NCBI RefSeq assembly: GCF_036002945.1
Contig: NZ_CP108529.1
Coordinates: 8,675,001-8,739,000, forward strand
Length of the DNA: 64,000 bases
Reading direction: 5' to 3'
From: Streptomyces sp. NBC_01224
GTDB taxonomy: Bacteria; Actinomycetota; Actinomycetes; Streptomycetales; Streptomycetaceae
Numbering within the stretch: the first letter of the stretch is position 1; each line of letters begins with the position of its first letter. The translations under genes and the position numbers were made by a program. This document shows positions 8,101 through 16,000 of this stretch, piece after piece. The notes below the pieces were generated by a model, which was not told the origin of the DNA, searched no databases, and was given only the letters and a program-made list of their open reading frames with translations.

Positions 8101-10146
8101 CTGCATGTGCAGGTGCTCGGCGAGGAGCAGTACCGGTACACGGTCAGCCAGCACAACTCGGCGCTGGACGGCTGGTCCATCTCGCTGCTGCACACCCAGC
8201 TGTTCGAGCTGTACCACCTGATCCGTGAGGGCCGCGAGAGCTCCCGCCCGCCGGTCGACAACCATCTGCGCAACTTCGTCGGCCTGGAGCAGGAGGCGCT
8301 GCGTTCCGCACAGTCGCGGGACTTCTGGCGCCAGGTGATGGAGGACCCGCGGCCCGCCTCCGTGCCCCCCAGGCCCGGTGCCGGGCACACCGACGACTTC
8401 ACCGTCGTCCTGCGTGACGTGCCGCTGCCCGAAGGCCTCGCCCAGCGCATCGAAGCCACCGCCGACGCCCTGTCGGTGCCCTTCAAGGACGTCCTGCTCG
8501 CCGCCCACATGAAGGTCCTCGGACTGGTCTCGGGCCAGGACGCGGTGATGACCGGGTACGAGCACAGCGGCCGGCCCGAGCTGCCCGGCGCGGAGACCAC
8601 GCTCGGCCTGCATCTGAACACCGTCCCCTTCCAGGTGGCTCTGGCGGGCGGCAGCTGGGCGGACCTCGTGCGCCGGGTCTACAGTGCCGAGCTGGACCTG
8701 CTGCCCCATCGCCGCTACCCCATGGCGAAGATGAAGCAGGACCTCGCCACTCAGCGCACGCTGTTCGAGACCACCTTCAACTTCACGCACTTCTACCTGC
8801 TGAAGAACCTCAGGCAGCTGCCCGAGTTCTCTCTGCTGGGCATGCGCGTTGACTCGGAGACCGAGTTCCCCTTCCGTACGGAGTTCTCCCGCAACTTCTT
8901 CTCCGACGAGGTCGAACTCTGCCTGCACTACCACACCCACCTCTACGACGAGGAGCAGATCGACCGGATCGGCGGCTACTTCGTCCGCGTCCTGCAGTGG
9001 ATGACGAGCGAGCCGGACGCGCCGCACGAGGCACGGCAGTTGCTCGCCGAGGAGGATGCGGCACTGCTGGGCCACACCGTCGCCGGACCCCGTACCGAGG
9101 TCGGCGCGACGGACTCGGCCGCCGGCCCGGCCTCCGCGGCGACCCTCGCCCGCATCCGTACGGCCTGGGCGTCCGTCCTCGGCGTGCCGGACGAGGAGAT
9201 CGGGGCCGACACCGACTTCTTCGCCCTGGGCGGCAACTCGCTCTCCGCCCTGCGTGTGGTCCTGGAACTGGACGGCCTTGTCACCCTCTCCCACATGACC
9301 CGCGTGTCACGGCTGGCCGAGCTGGCCGCGCTCGTGGACACCCGCGAACAGAACGACGAGGAGGAACTGCTGCACCTGCTGTCGGCCACCGCCGAAGGAG
9401 CCCGCGCGGCGGTGATCTGCGTGCCGTACCCCTGCGGTCACCCCGTCAACTTCAAACCCCTCGCCGACGCCATCGGCGAGCTGACCGGCGAACTGGTCGT
9501 CTACGGCCTCGAACCGCCCGGGCACAACCCCAGCCGTCCCGGAGAGTTCACCGATGTCATCGAGACGGTGGAGCGGACGGTGGCGGAGATCGAACGGAGG
9601 GCCGACCTGCCCCTGATCCTGTGGGGCCACTGCGGTGGCGCGGCGGTGACCGTCGAGCTGGCCCGGCTGCTGGAGGAGCGCGGCTTCGACCTGCGGCACG
9701 TCTTCATCGGCTCCAAACTGCTGCCGCCCGCCGCCGAGATGCGCGAGTCCGTCGAGATGATCGAGAGCTGGACCGACGACGAGATCATCCGCTACATGGT
9801 CGAGGAGACCGGCTACAGCGAACTGGACGGCCTCGATCCGCGGTACGCGTCCTTCACCGGAGATCTTTTCCGGCACGACGTGTGCGGGGGCTACCGCTAC
9901 TTCATCGGCCTGACCGACAACGGGCCCGACTGGCGGATCGAGACCCCGGTCACCGTCGTCGTCGCCGACGACGACAAGGGACTGACCCACGCGGCCGAGG
10001 AGTTCCGCTGCTGGGAGCGCGTTGCCGACCACGTCGACTTCCACCGGCTGGCATCGGGCGGCCACTACTTCATACGCGGGAACCCCGCCGGGACCGGAGA
10101 ACTCATCCGACGGGTCTGGGCGTTCGCCGCCGAACAGGAGAACTGA
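5125..10146 (+). CDS. Nonribosomal peptide synthetase, half-C / A(Ser) / T / variant C / T / TE(Cys)
   Basis: NRPS of 1673 aa. ATG 5125 follows a good ribosome site (gggagg); an upstream in-frame ATG at 5047 has none. Residues 1-235 are a half condensation domain. The A domain (about 245-740) has pocket residues D-V-W-H-F-S-L-V-D-K, identical to the serine code of EntF. The first T domain has LGGNSIHF near 797. The C domain (about 855-1300) reads H1010-N1011-SALDG, so the second, normally catalytic, His is Asn. A second T domain (LGGNSL near 1369) has no A domain beside it. The C-terminal thioesterase carries GHCGGA with Cys1503 in place of Ser, an Asp in VVVADDDKG and a His in GGHYF. The domain order suggests a Ser or dehydroalanine unit, a trans-loaded last unit, and an unusual release step. 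Confidence 0.93.
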   Translation: MKSLDHEPALAAPHAQADHWRSQLASLTEPSGFLADFRPRASRTGTEARTGTHALRLGTALTERLDRISRGKPEMLHVVLTSALAALLCRHTGQDQVAVAQPTRGAAPEFAGGPLLVRVTPDGTLRELLTQVFAAVREAERHQDFAVAALAAELGRADVFETALELAGFHDPGYAAPGGTRFVAAREDGELVVSLHYDRHRFAEASMRCVGAQYALLLEGATAEPDLPVNRIELRTAEDDAVVEASNDTRQPFDQDATLHGLFAAQAARTPDAPALLTDDTTVTFAELDARSDRLAHTLRERGIGPDAVVALIAERSAELITGILAVLKAGAAYLPVDPAYPRSRIDYLLADSSARLVLHQARFADAAGDTPRIDLDDEAAYVGGTGPVEPPAGAGDPAYVIYTSGSTGRPKGVQVEHRSVVNRLHWMQRAYPVGPGDVLLQKTSVSFDVSVWELFWWSFTGAALALPAPGAEKDPTQLLAVIDRHRVTTVHFVPSMLTMFLGHLARFGDGTGLGTLRQVFTSGEALNPAQSEKFAELVPGARLVNLYGPTEATVDVTHQPVAGLGDLARLPIGRPIDNIRLYVLDAEGQQTAVGIPGELHVAGVGVARGYLGRPELTAEKFVTGEAVRSATGEERLYRTGDRARRLPDGTIDYLGRIDLQVKVRGFRVEPGEIEERLCAHDRVRDAAVVAVDDGWQTSLRGFVVLDGEASEAALKEHIRQELPEYMVPGRVLVLDELPLTPNGKLDRAFLRSPEALRRKASAHVAPRNEREETLAGIWREVLGVPRVGVRDNFFALGGNSIHFVSVLAKSRARGLDFTFQQLFRHQSIAQLVESIDGGDPSATVVADVAARGAFQPFELISEADRALLPEDAEDAYPLSMLQAGLIFQTEITGGLGQYHDVLSYSITGAFDADAFTEAVRRLTDRHPILRTTYHLTGYSEFLQIVHREVPPPLTVDDLRHLDADGQEAWHERWLAREKSRAFVWVEGGLVTLHVQVLGEEQYRYTVSQHNSALDGWSISLLHTQLFELYHLIREGRESSRPPVDNHLRNFVGLEQEALRSAQSRDFWRQVMEDPRPASVPPRPGAGHTDDFTVVLRDVPLPEGLAQRIEATADALSVPFKDVLLAAHMKVLGLVSGQDAVMTGYEHSGRPELPGAETTLGLHLNTVPFQVALAGGSWADLVRRVYSAELDLLPHRRYPMAKMKQDLATQRTLFETTFNFTHFYLLKNLRQLPEFSLLGMRVDSETEFPFRTEFSRNFFSDEVELCLHYHTHLYDEEQIDRIGGYFVRVLQWMTSEPDAPHEARQLLAEEDAALLGHTVAGPRTEVGATDSAAGPASAATLARIRTAWASVLGVPDEEIGADTDFFALGGNSLSALRVVLELDGLVTLSHMTRVSRLAELAALVDTREQNDEEELLHLLSATAEGARAAVICVPYPCGHPVNFKPLADAIGELTGELVVYGLEPPGHNPSRPGEFTDVIETVERTVAEIERRADLPLILWGHCGGAAVTVELARLLEERGFDLRHVFIGSKLLPPAAEMRESVEMIESWTDDEIIRYMVEETGYSELDGLDPRYASFTGDLFRHDVCGGYRYFIGLTDNGPDWRIETPVTVVVADDDKGLTHAAEEFRCWERVADHVDFHRLASGGHYFIRGNPAGTGELIRRVWAFAAEQEN

Positions 10147-10147
10147 C

Positions 10148-10861
10148 ATGCAGATTCCCGTGCTGTGCTTCCCCTTCGCGGGTGCCGGTGCCTCCGCGTT
10201 CCGCCGCTGCCAGGAGTACGGCAGTGACACCGTCCTCATCACGCCCGTCCAACTGCCGGGCCGGGAGGAGCGATTCGGTGAGGAGCCGTACACCGACGTC
10301 GTCGCGGCGGTGGACGACCTGCTGCCGTCCGTGCTGGACCAGGTGGCCGGCAGCCCGGCCGTGGCCCTCTTCGGGCACAGCCTCGGCGCCGTCCTCGCCT
10401 ACGAGATGGCGCACCGCATCAGCGCGCTCGGCCGGCCCGAGGTGGTCAAGCTGTTTGTCAGCGGTTCCCCCGGCCCCTGGACGCAGCGGGAGACCCGCGC
10501 CACCGGCCTGAGCGACGAGGAGTTCCTGCGCCAGGTCCGCGACTTCGCCGGCTACTCCCACCCCGCGCTCGAACACCCCGATCTCCGGGAGATGCTGCTG
10601 CCACCGTTGCGGGCCGACGTCGAGATGCACGAGAACTACCGGGCGCCCTCGGACAAGCCGCTGACGGTACCGGTGGTCTCCGTGCGGGGCGCGAGCGACG
10701 AACTGGTCTCCCGCGAGGAGGCCGCCGAATGGGAAACCTCCACCACGGCCGGCTGCCGGCAGGTCGAACTGCCTGGCGGACACATGTACCTGGTGGACTC
10801 ACCCGCCGACCTGGTCCGGCTCCTGGACGCCGAACTCGCGACGCCGGGGGAGGGCCGATGA
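10148..10861 (+). CDS. Type II (external) thioesterase
   Basis: Stand-alone alpha/beta-hydrolase of 237 aa, the usual size for NRPS/PKS editing thioesterases that strip misprimed or stalled acyl groups from carrier domains. The nucleophile is S78 in GHSLG, the acid is in GASDELV and the His in PGGHMYL; LPGRE near 37-41 is typical of the family. ATG 10148 lies 1 nt after the NRPS stop and is preceded by aggag within the NRPS end. The unrelated N-terminal extension possible from 10022 lies inside the NRPS gene and is not needed. An alternative role, given the A-less T domain of the neighbouring NRPS, is aminoacyl transfer between carrier domains; the sequence alone does not separate these. Confidence 0.9.
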   Translation: MQIPVLCFPFAGAGASAFRRCQEYGSDTVLITPVQLPGREERFGEEPYTDVVAAVDDLLPSVLDQVAGSPAVALFGHSLGAVLAYEMAHRISALGRPEVVKLFVSGSPGPWTQRETRATGLSDEEFLRQVRDFAGYSHPALEHPDLREMLLPPLRADVEMHENYRAPSDKPLTVPVVSVRGASDELVSREEAAEWETSTTAGCRQVELPGGHMYLVDSPADLVRLLDAELATPGEGR

Positions 10862-11703
10862 CCCCGGTGCTCTCCGCCGGCCCCCTCGCGGGCAAGGCAG
10901 CGATCGTCACGGGCGCGGCCCGCGGTATCGGCCGGGCGTGCGCGCTGGCCTACGCCCGAGCCGGGGCCGACCTGCTCCTCACCGACATCGGCCACGACCT
11001 GGAAGGGGTGCCCTACCCGCTGGGCACCCCCAGCCAGTTGGCCCACACGGCTCGGCTGTGCCGGGAGCAGGGGACCACGGTCATCACCGCGGAGGCGGAC
11101 GTCCGCGACCTGGACGCCGTGCGGAGGGTGACCGACAGCGCCCTGGACCGGTTCGGCCGGATCGATGTGCTGCTCAACAACGCCGGGATCGCCGCCCCTT
11201 CGGGCAAGACGGTGCACGACATCGCGCCCGACGAATGGGACCTGATGCTCGACATCGACGTCTCGGGTGCCTGGCGCATGATCCGGTCCGTGGGCGCCGC
11301 CATGACCGGCCGCCGCTCGGGCAGCGTCATCAACGTCGCCTCCACGGCCGGACTGGTCGGATACCGCCATTTCGCGGGCTATGTCACGGCGAAGCACGCC
11401 CTCGTCGGGCTGACCAAGGCGGCCGCCCTGGACCTCGCGCCGTTCGGGGTGCGGGTCAACGCCCTGTGCCCCGGCTCGGTCCGCGACGACGACGCGGCCG
11501 AGGGAACCATGCTGACCGAGATCGCCCGGTCCCTGGAGGTGCCGGTCGAGGAACACGAGGAGACCTTCGTGGCGGCCCAGCCCATGAACCGGCTGATCGA
11601 GCCGGAGGACGTCGCGGGGGCGGCCGTATGGCTCGGCTCGGACGACGCACGCCAGGTGACCGGTACGACCGTGACGGTCGACGGCGGATTCACCAGCCGG
11701 TGA
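10858..11703 (+). CDS. Short-chain dehydrogenase/reductase, mycofactocin-associated type
   Basis: Classical SDR of 281 aa with Rossmann motif TGAARGIG, NNAG, and the catalytic Ser in NVASTAG plus YVTAK. Between beta-2 and beta-3 there is an insert (about 42-70) containing VPYPLGTPSQL. This matches the hallmark insert of the mycofactocin-dependent SDR family, whose NAD is bound non-exchangeably and re-oxidised by the peptide-derived cofactor mycofactocin. The ATGA overlap with the thioesterase gene (start 10858) places it in the NRPS operon. The substrate is unknown; oxidation of a side-chain hydroxyl (Ser or Thr) is a natural guess. No mycofactocin maturation gene is in the window. Confidence 0.88.
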   Translation: MTPVLSAGPLAGKAAIVTGAARGIGRACALAYARAGADLLLTDIGHDLEGVPYPLGTPSQLAHTARLCREQGTTVITAEADVRDLDAVRRVTDSALDRFGRIDVLLNNAGIAAPSGKTVHDIAPDEWDLMLDIDVSGAWRMIRSVGAAMTGRRSGSVINVASTAGLVGYRHFAGYVTAKHALVGLTKAAALDLAPFGVRVNALCPGSVRDDDAAEGTMLTEIARSLEVPVEEHEETFVAAQPMNRLIEPEDVAGAAVWLGSDDARQVTGTTVTVDGGFTSR

Positions 11704-11719
11704 CGAGGGAGGAGGAGCA

Positions 11720-14497
11720 ATGAGGAAGACCGACACGGACCGGCTGTGCCAGGCCGTCGCGCTCCGCGTGCACGCCGGGGCCGACCCGCAACAGCTCGGC
11801 CGCGCGCTCGCACACGCCGCGGGCGGCGCCCGCCTGTGGGTGCAGGACGTGGTGGGCGACGCCGACAGCGAGGTCGCCGCCCTGCACCGGGAACGCGAAC
11901 TGTCTCGCTCCGTGGACCCGCACGTCGGCCCCGGCCTGCGAGCCGTGCTGCTGCGCTACACGGACGCGGTGGCCGACCTGGTCGTGGTCGCCCACCGCGC
12001 GGTCCTGGTCGACCCCTACCACCTCGTCCAGGCGGTCCTCGGCGACGCGGACGCGCCGGCCCCTGTGCCGACGGAGCACGGCGAGCGGCTGCGCGAGGCG
12101 GTGAACGCGCTCGACCGCACGCAGGCACCCGCATGGGGACTCGGCACGGACGGTGACCCGAGCACCGGCCGGCACACCTTCACGGTGCCCGCGGACGGCG
12201 GCCTGCCCGCCGAACTCACCCTGCGGGCCGCGCTGGGCCTGGTGCTGGCCCGCTGCACCGGGCGCGACGAGGTATGGATTGGGGTGGACGCGGAACACGC
12301 CCTGACCTTCACCGCCGACGGGTCGCTGACCGTCGCGCAGTACCTGGAACGTGTACGTCAGGCCGTCCCGGCACCCGGCCCCGCCCCCGTGGTCGGCCTG
12401 TTCATCACCGACGCGCCCGAGGCACTCACCGGCGAGGGAGTGAAGGCGGAGACCATCGACGTCCGCCCTTTCCTCACCCCCCTGCACCACCTGTCGGTGC
12501 ACTTCGCCGACGACGGCTCCACGGTCCTCGCCGGGACCTGCCGCTACCGGCGCTCCGCCTTCGACGACGACGCGGTGCGCTGGCTCACCGGCATGCTGGC
12601 CACCGCCCACCGCTCCTTGGTGGCGGCCGATCCCGGCACCCCGCTGGCCGGCCTCGCTGTGCTCGACGACTCCCAACGCCACGCTCTGGCCCGGCTGGGA
12701 GGCCTGGGGCGCACGGTCCACGTGTCCGACGACCGGATCGAGCAGACCGTGAGCGGCTGGGCGCGGCGACGCCCGGACGCACCCGCCGTCACCTTCGAGG
12801 ACCGGACGCTGACCTACCGGCAGCTCGATCAGGTGTCCGCCGGATACGCCGCCGGACTGCGGAACCTGGGCGTGCGGGCCGGCGACCGGGTCGGCGTCTG
12901 CCTGGAGCGCTCACTCGATCTGGTGGTGGTGCTGCTCGCCGTGCTCAAGGCGGGCGCCACCTACGTCCCGATGGACCCCGCCTATCCGCAGGAACGACTT
13001 GCCCACACCACCCAGGACGCCGAACTGAGCCTGGTGGTGACCGAGTCCGGGGAGTTCCCGCGCGGCGAGGACGTCCGGCTCGTGCCGCCCTCGACCCTCG
13101 CCTCGACGCAGCAGCCGGACGACGCGGCGGCGCCGCCGTCCGCCGACGCCCCGGCCTACGTCATCTACACCTCGGGTTCCACCGGCCGTCCCAAGGGTGT
13201 CGGAGTAGCGCACCGCAACGTTGCCGCGCTGCTCGCCGCCACCAAGGACGACTTCGGGCTCGGCACCGATGACGTGTGGACGCTCTTCCACTCCAGCGCG
13301 TTCGACTTCTCGGTGTGGGAGATCTGGGGCTGCCTCATGACAGGCGGCCGGCTGGTCGTCGTACCGTACTGGGCCTCGCGGGACCCCCGGCAGTTCGCCG
13401 CGCTGCTCGCCGACGAGCGGGTCACCGTGCTCAGCCAGACGCCGAGTGCCTTCGCGCAGTTGACGCAGCTGGACCGGGAGGAGCGGATCTCCGGCTCGGT
13501 GCGCCTCGTGGTCTTCGGCGGCGAACCCCTGGACACCCGTCCCCTCAGGTTCTGGCTGGACCGCCACCCGGAGCAGGAGTGCCGCCTGGTCAACATGTTC
13601 GGCATCACCGAGACCACCGTGCACGTCACCGCGCAGACCGTCACCCGGCGTGAGGCGCTCACCGGCTCCCGGTCCGTGGGCCGCCCCCTGCCCGGCTGGC
13701 ATGTGTACGTCCTCGACCCCGAGGGCCGCGAGCTGCCGCCCGGCGTGCCGGGCGAGATCTACGTCGGGGGCCAGGGCGTGGCCGGACGGTATCTCAACCG
13801 TCCGGAGCTGACCGGGCAGCGCTTCCTGCCCGACCCGCACGCACCGGGACCGATGTACCGCAGCGGCGACCGCGGGCGACTGCTGCCCGACGGCCGGCTG
13901 GAACATCTCGGCCGGCTCGACAACCAGGTGAAGCTACGCGGCTTCCGTATCGAACTGGATGAGATCCGCGCCCGGTTGCTCGACGCCCCGGCCGTCGATG
14001 CGGCGGCCGTGGTGCTCCGCGAGGGCGCCGACGGGGACACGGCAGGGGCCCGGCTGGACGGCTATGTCGTTTTCCGCGCCGACGGCACCGCCACCGGTGA
14101 CCTCCAGGAGGTACGCCGACACGCGGCCCGCTTCCTGCCCGACCACATGGTGCCGTCCACGCTCACCGAGCTGTCGGCACTGCCACTGACCCCCAACGGC
14201 AAGGTGGACACCGCCCGGCTGCCCCTGCCGCTCGCGGACGAGGCCGCCGGTGCGCCCGAGACCGTCGGTGACGACCTGCCCTCACGTCTGCGCGCGGTAT
14301 GGGAGAAGCTCTTCGGCTTCCGGGTCGGCCCGGACGACGACTTCTTCGCGCTCGGCGGCAACTCCCTGCTCGGCGTGCGCCTGCTGGCGGCGATGCGGGA
14401 GCAGGGCCTGCCCACGTTCCCGCTGCCCCAGCTGTATCTGCACCGCACGGTGACTGCCCTCAGCGCGGTCCTGGAAGCGACGGAGGAACGCGCGTGA
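11720..14497 (+). CDS. Nonribosomal peptide synthetase, half-C / A(Thr) / T
   Basis: NRPS of 925 aa starting at ATG 11720 behind a strong site (gggaggagg). Residues 1-330 look like a degenerate or half condensation domain without the HHxxxDG motif. The A domain (about 345-830) has YTSGSTGRPKG near 482, FGITET, and core Lys in TPNGKVD. Pocket residues read D-F-W-S-V-G-M-V-H-K, close to the threonine code DFWNIGMVHK, so Thr or a close analogue is predicted. The protein ends in a T domain (LGGNSL near 878) with no following C or TE. The Thr must therefore be passed on in trans, possibly to the A-less T domain of the Ser-NRPS. Its GTGA stop overlaps the ATP-grasp start. Confidence 0.92.
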   Translation: MRKTDTDRLCQAVALRVHAGADPQQLGRALAHAAGGARLWVQDVVGDADSEVAALHRERELSRSVDPHVGPGLRAVLLRYTDAVADLVVVAHRAVLVDPYHLVQAVLGDADAPAPVPTEHGERLREAVNALDRTQAPAWGLGTDGDPSTGRHTFTVPADGGLPAELTLRAALGLVLARCTGRDEVWIGVDAEHALTFTADGSLTVAQYLERVRQAVPAPGPAPVVGLFITDAPEALTGEGVKAETIDVRPFLTPLHHLSVHFADDGSTVLAGTCRYRRSAFDDDAVRWLTGMLATAHRSLVAADPGTPLAGLAVLDDSQRHALARLGGLGRTVHVSDDRIEQTVSGWARRRPDAPAVTFEDRTLTYRQLDQVSAGYAAGLRNLGVRAGDRVGVCLERSLDLVVVLLAVLKAGATYVPMDPAYPQERLAHTTQDAELSLVVTESGEFPRGEDVRLVPPSTLASTQQPDDAAAPPSADAPAYVIYTSGSTGRPKGVGVAHRNVAALLAATKDDFGLGTDDVWTLFHSSAFDFSVWEIWGCLMTGGRLVVVPYWASRDPRQFAALLADERVTVLSQTPSAFAQLTQLDREERISGSVRLVVFGGEPLDTRPLRFWLDRHPEQECRLVNMFGITETTVHVTAQTVTRREALTGSRSVGRPLPGWHVYVLDPEGRELPPGVPGEIYVGGQGVAGRYLNRPELTGQRFLPDPHAPGPMYRSGDRGRLLPDGRLEHLGRLDNQVKLRGFRIELDEIRARLLDAPAVDAAAVVLREGADGDTAGARLDGYVVFRADGTATGDLQEVRRHAARFLPDHMVPSTLTELSALPLTPNGKVDTARLPLPLADEAAGAPETVGDDLPSRLRAVWEKLFGFRVGPDDDFFALGGNSLLGVRLLAAMREQGLPTFPLPQLYLHRTVTALSAVLEATEERA

Positions 14498-15705
14498 CCC
14501 TGCTGCTGATCGGTGCCGGATCGCAGGCCTACCGGGGATACCTGCTCCGCTCCGTGGCCGAGGAGTACGACGTCCACCTGCTCGCCGACCGGGCGCCGAC
14601 CTGGGAGGCACCGTTTCTGCGCGGGCACACCATGGTGGACACCGCGGATGTCACGGCGTTGCGCGAAGCGGCCCGAGCGCTCTCCTACGAGGGCGTGCTG
14701 ACCTGGGACGACACTCGGGTCGTGCAGACCGCCCGGCTGGCGGAGGCGCTCGGGCTGCCGGGCGCGGGACCTGAGGCGGCCCTGTGCTGCCGGGACAAGC
14801 GGGCCACTCGGGAAGCCCTGGCCCGCGCCGGGGTGCCGCAGGCCCGGTCGGTCCTGGTGACGTCGCTGCCGCAGGCGCGCGCCGCAGCCGCGCGGGTGGG
14901 CTATCCGCTGGTGCTCAAACCGCGCGCGCTGAACGCCAGCACCGGAGTGGTGAAGGTCGAGTCGGCGGATGCGCTGGCCCGTGCCTTCCGGCTCGCCCGG
15001 GCGGCCACCGCACCGGGAGCGGTGGAGGTGGCGCCCGGCGACGTTCTGGTGGAGGAGTACCTGGACGGCCCCGAGATCAGTGTGGACGCCGCCTGGCACG
15101 AGGGCCTTATGACACCGGCGTTCGTGGCCCGCAAGGAATGCGGATTCCCGCCGTACTTCGAGGAGACCGGCCATCTCGTCGACGGCCGGGACCCACTCCT
15201 GTCGGACCCGCGGGTGCTGGAGACGGTCCAGGCGGCACACACCGCGGTGGGCTTCACCACGGGCTGGACCCATACCGAGCTGCGGCTCACCGCCGACGGC
15301 CCGAAGGTCGTCGAGATCAACGCCCGTATCGGCGGCGACCGCATCCCCGACATCGGACGGCTCGCCCTCGGCGTCGACGCGGCACGCACCGCCGCGCAGG
15401 TGGCCTGCGGGCGCCGACCGGATCTGGCGGTACGTCGTCATCAGGTTGCCGCCGTGCGGTTCCTGTACCCGGAGGCGGACTGCATCGCGCGCGAGGTGTG
15501 CCTCGAACCGGGCGCGCTGCCCGACTCGGTGGACTCGGCGGTGGCGATCGCGCTGCCGGGCCAGGAACTCAGACTGCCCCCGGCCGGTCATGTGTCCAGC
15601 CGGTACGCGCTGATCACCGTGGGGGCGGAGAGCGAGCAGCAGTGCCGCGCCGATCTGGACAAGGCTTCCGAGGCCGTCCGGCTGGAGGTGCTGCGGACCC
15701 TGTGA
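14494..15705 (+). CDS. ATP-grasp carboxylate-amine ligase
   Basis: Protein of 403 aa with an ATP-grasp fold: an N-terminal Rossmann-like pre-ATP domain (LLLIGAGSQ), a lid and strand region with PLVLKPRALNASTGVV near 142-157, VEEYLDGPEISVDA, and the metal-binding VEINARIGGDR. The family activates a carboxylate as acyl-phosphate for attack by an amine, as in L-amino-acid ligases and carbamoyl-phosphate synthetase. The GTG start at 14494 overlaps the NRPS stop (GTGA); longer in-frame starts fall inside the NRPS gene. As the last gene of the operon it probably adds or makes a small building block, or caps the peptide by an amide bond without a carrier protein. Confidence 0.87.
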   Translation: MTLLLIGAGSQAYRGYLLRSVAEEYDVHLLADRAPTWEAPFLRGHTMVDTADVTALREAARALSYEGVLTWDDTRVVQTARLAEALGLPGAGPEAALCCRDKRATREALARAGVPQARSVLVTSLPQARAAAARVGYPLVLKPRALNASTGVVKVESADALARAFRLARAATAPGAVEVAPGDVLVEEYLDGPEISVDAAWHEGLMTPAFVARKECGFPPYFEETGHLVDGRDPLLSDPRVLETVQAAHTAVGFTTGWTHTELRLTADGPKVVEINARIGGDRIPDIGRLALGVDAARTAAQVACGRRPDLAVRRHQVAAVRFLYPEADCIAREVCLEPGALPDSVDSAVAIALPGQELRLPPAGHVSSRYALITVGAESEQQCRADLDKASEAVRLEVLRTL

Positions 15706-15719
15706 GGCCGGCGTAAGGA

Positions 15720-15772
15720 CCGGGCGGGACGACGCCGGGAAGCCCCCGCGGCCGTCCCGGCGTTCCGCCCGG
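15720..15772 (+). terminator. Intrinsic terminator of the NRPS operon
   Basis: There is a two-part hairpin. The outer arms ccgggcgg (15720-15727) and ccgcccgg (15765-15772) and the inner arms cgccggga (15733-15740) and tcccggcg (15755-15762) both pair perfectly. A short caaaag follows. It sits 15 nt after the ATP-grasp stop, and the next gene converges from the other strand. Confidence 0.75.
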
Positions 15773-15811
15773 CAAAAGTGGTGCGATCTTTGACCTTGAG
15801 GCGCGAGTGAC

Positions 15812-16000
15812 CTACGGGTTGCTCAGGAAGCCGTTGTTCACCGCCGTGACGAAGGTGCTCCAGCGATCGGCGGCGAACGAGAGGTTCGGGCCGTGGGGCA
15901 CCTTGCTGTCGCGTACGGAGGCGACGGCGGCGCGGTCGTCGTTGACCTCGATGCAGGCGCCGACGTCGGAGTTGCTGTAGCTGCTTCTTCGCCAGGGCAT
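15812..16000 (-). CDS. DUF397 protein
   Basis: Small protein of 62 aa beginning MPWRRSSYSNSDVGACIEV, the standard opening of DUF397, with DSKVPHGPNL and a C-terminal AADRWSTFV. DUF397 genes abound in Streptomyces, usually just after an Xre-family DUF5753 regulator gene and often beside bld/whi-type developmental regulators. Their biochemical role is not established. Its start overlaps the stop of the other DUF397 gene (TGATG), so the two are translationally coupled. No Xre partner remains next to it; intron and integrase debris lies there instead. Confidence 0.85.
   Translation of the reverse strand: MPWRRSSYSNSDVGACIEVNDDRAAVASVRDSKVPHGPNLSFAADRWSTFVTAVNNGFLSNP

Noticed and set aside
1166..9294. 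Very long antisense open frames opposite the NRPS genes (for example 1166-4750 and 6736-9294 on the minus strand)
   Set aside because: They mirror the high-GC codon bias of the NRPS genes. Their translations are low-complexity (rich in G, R, E, D, Q) and show no family motif or ribosome site.
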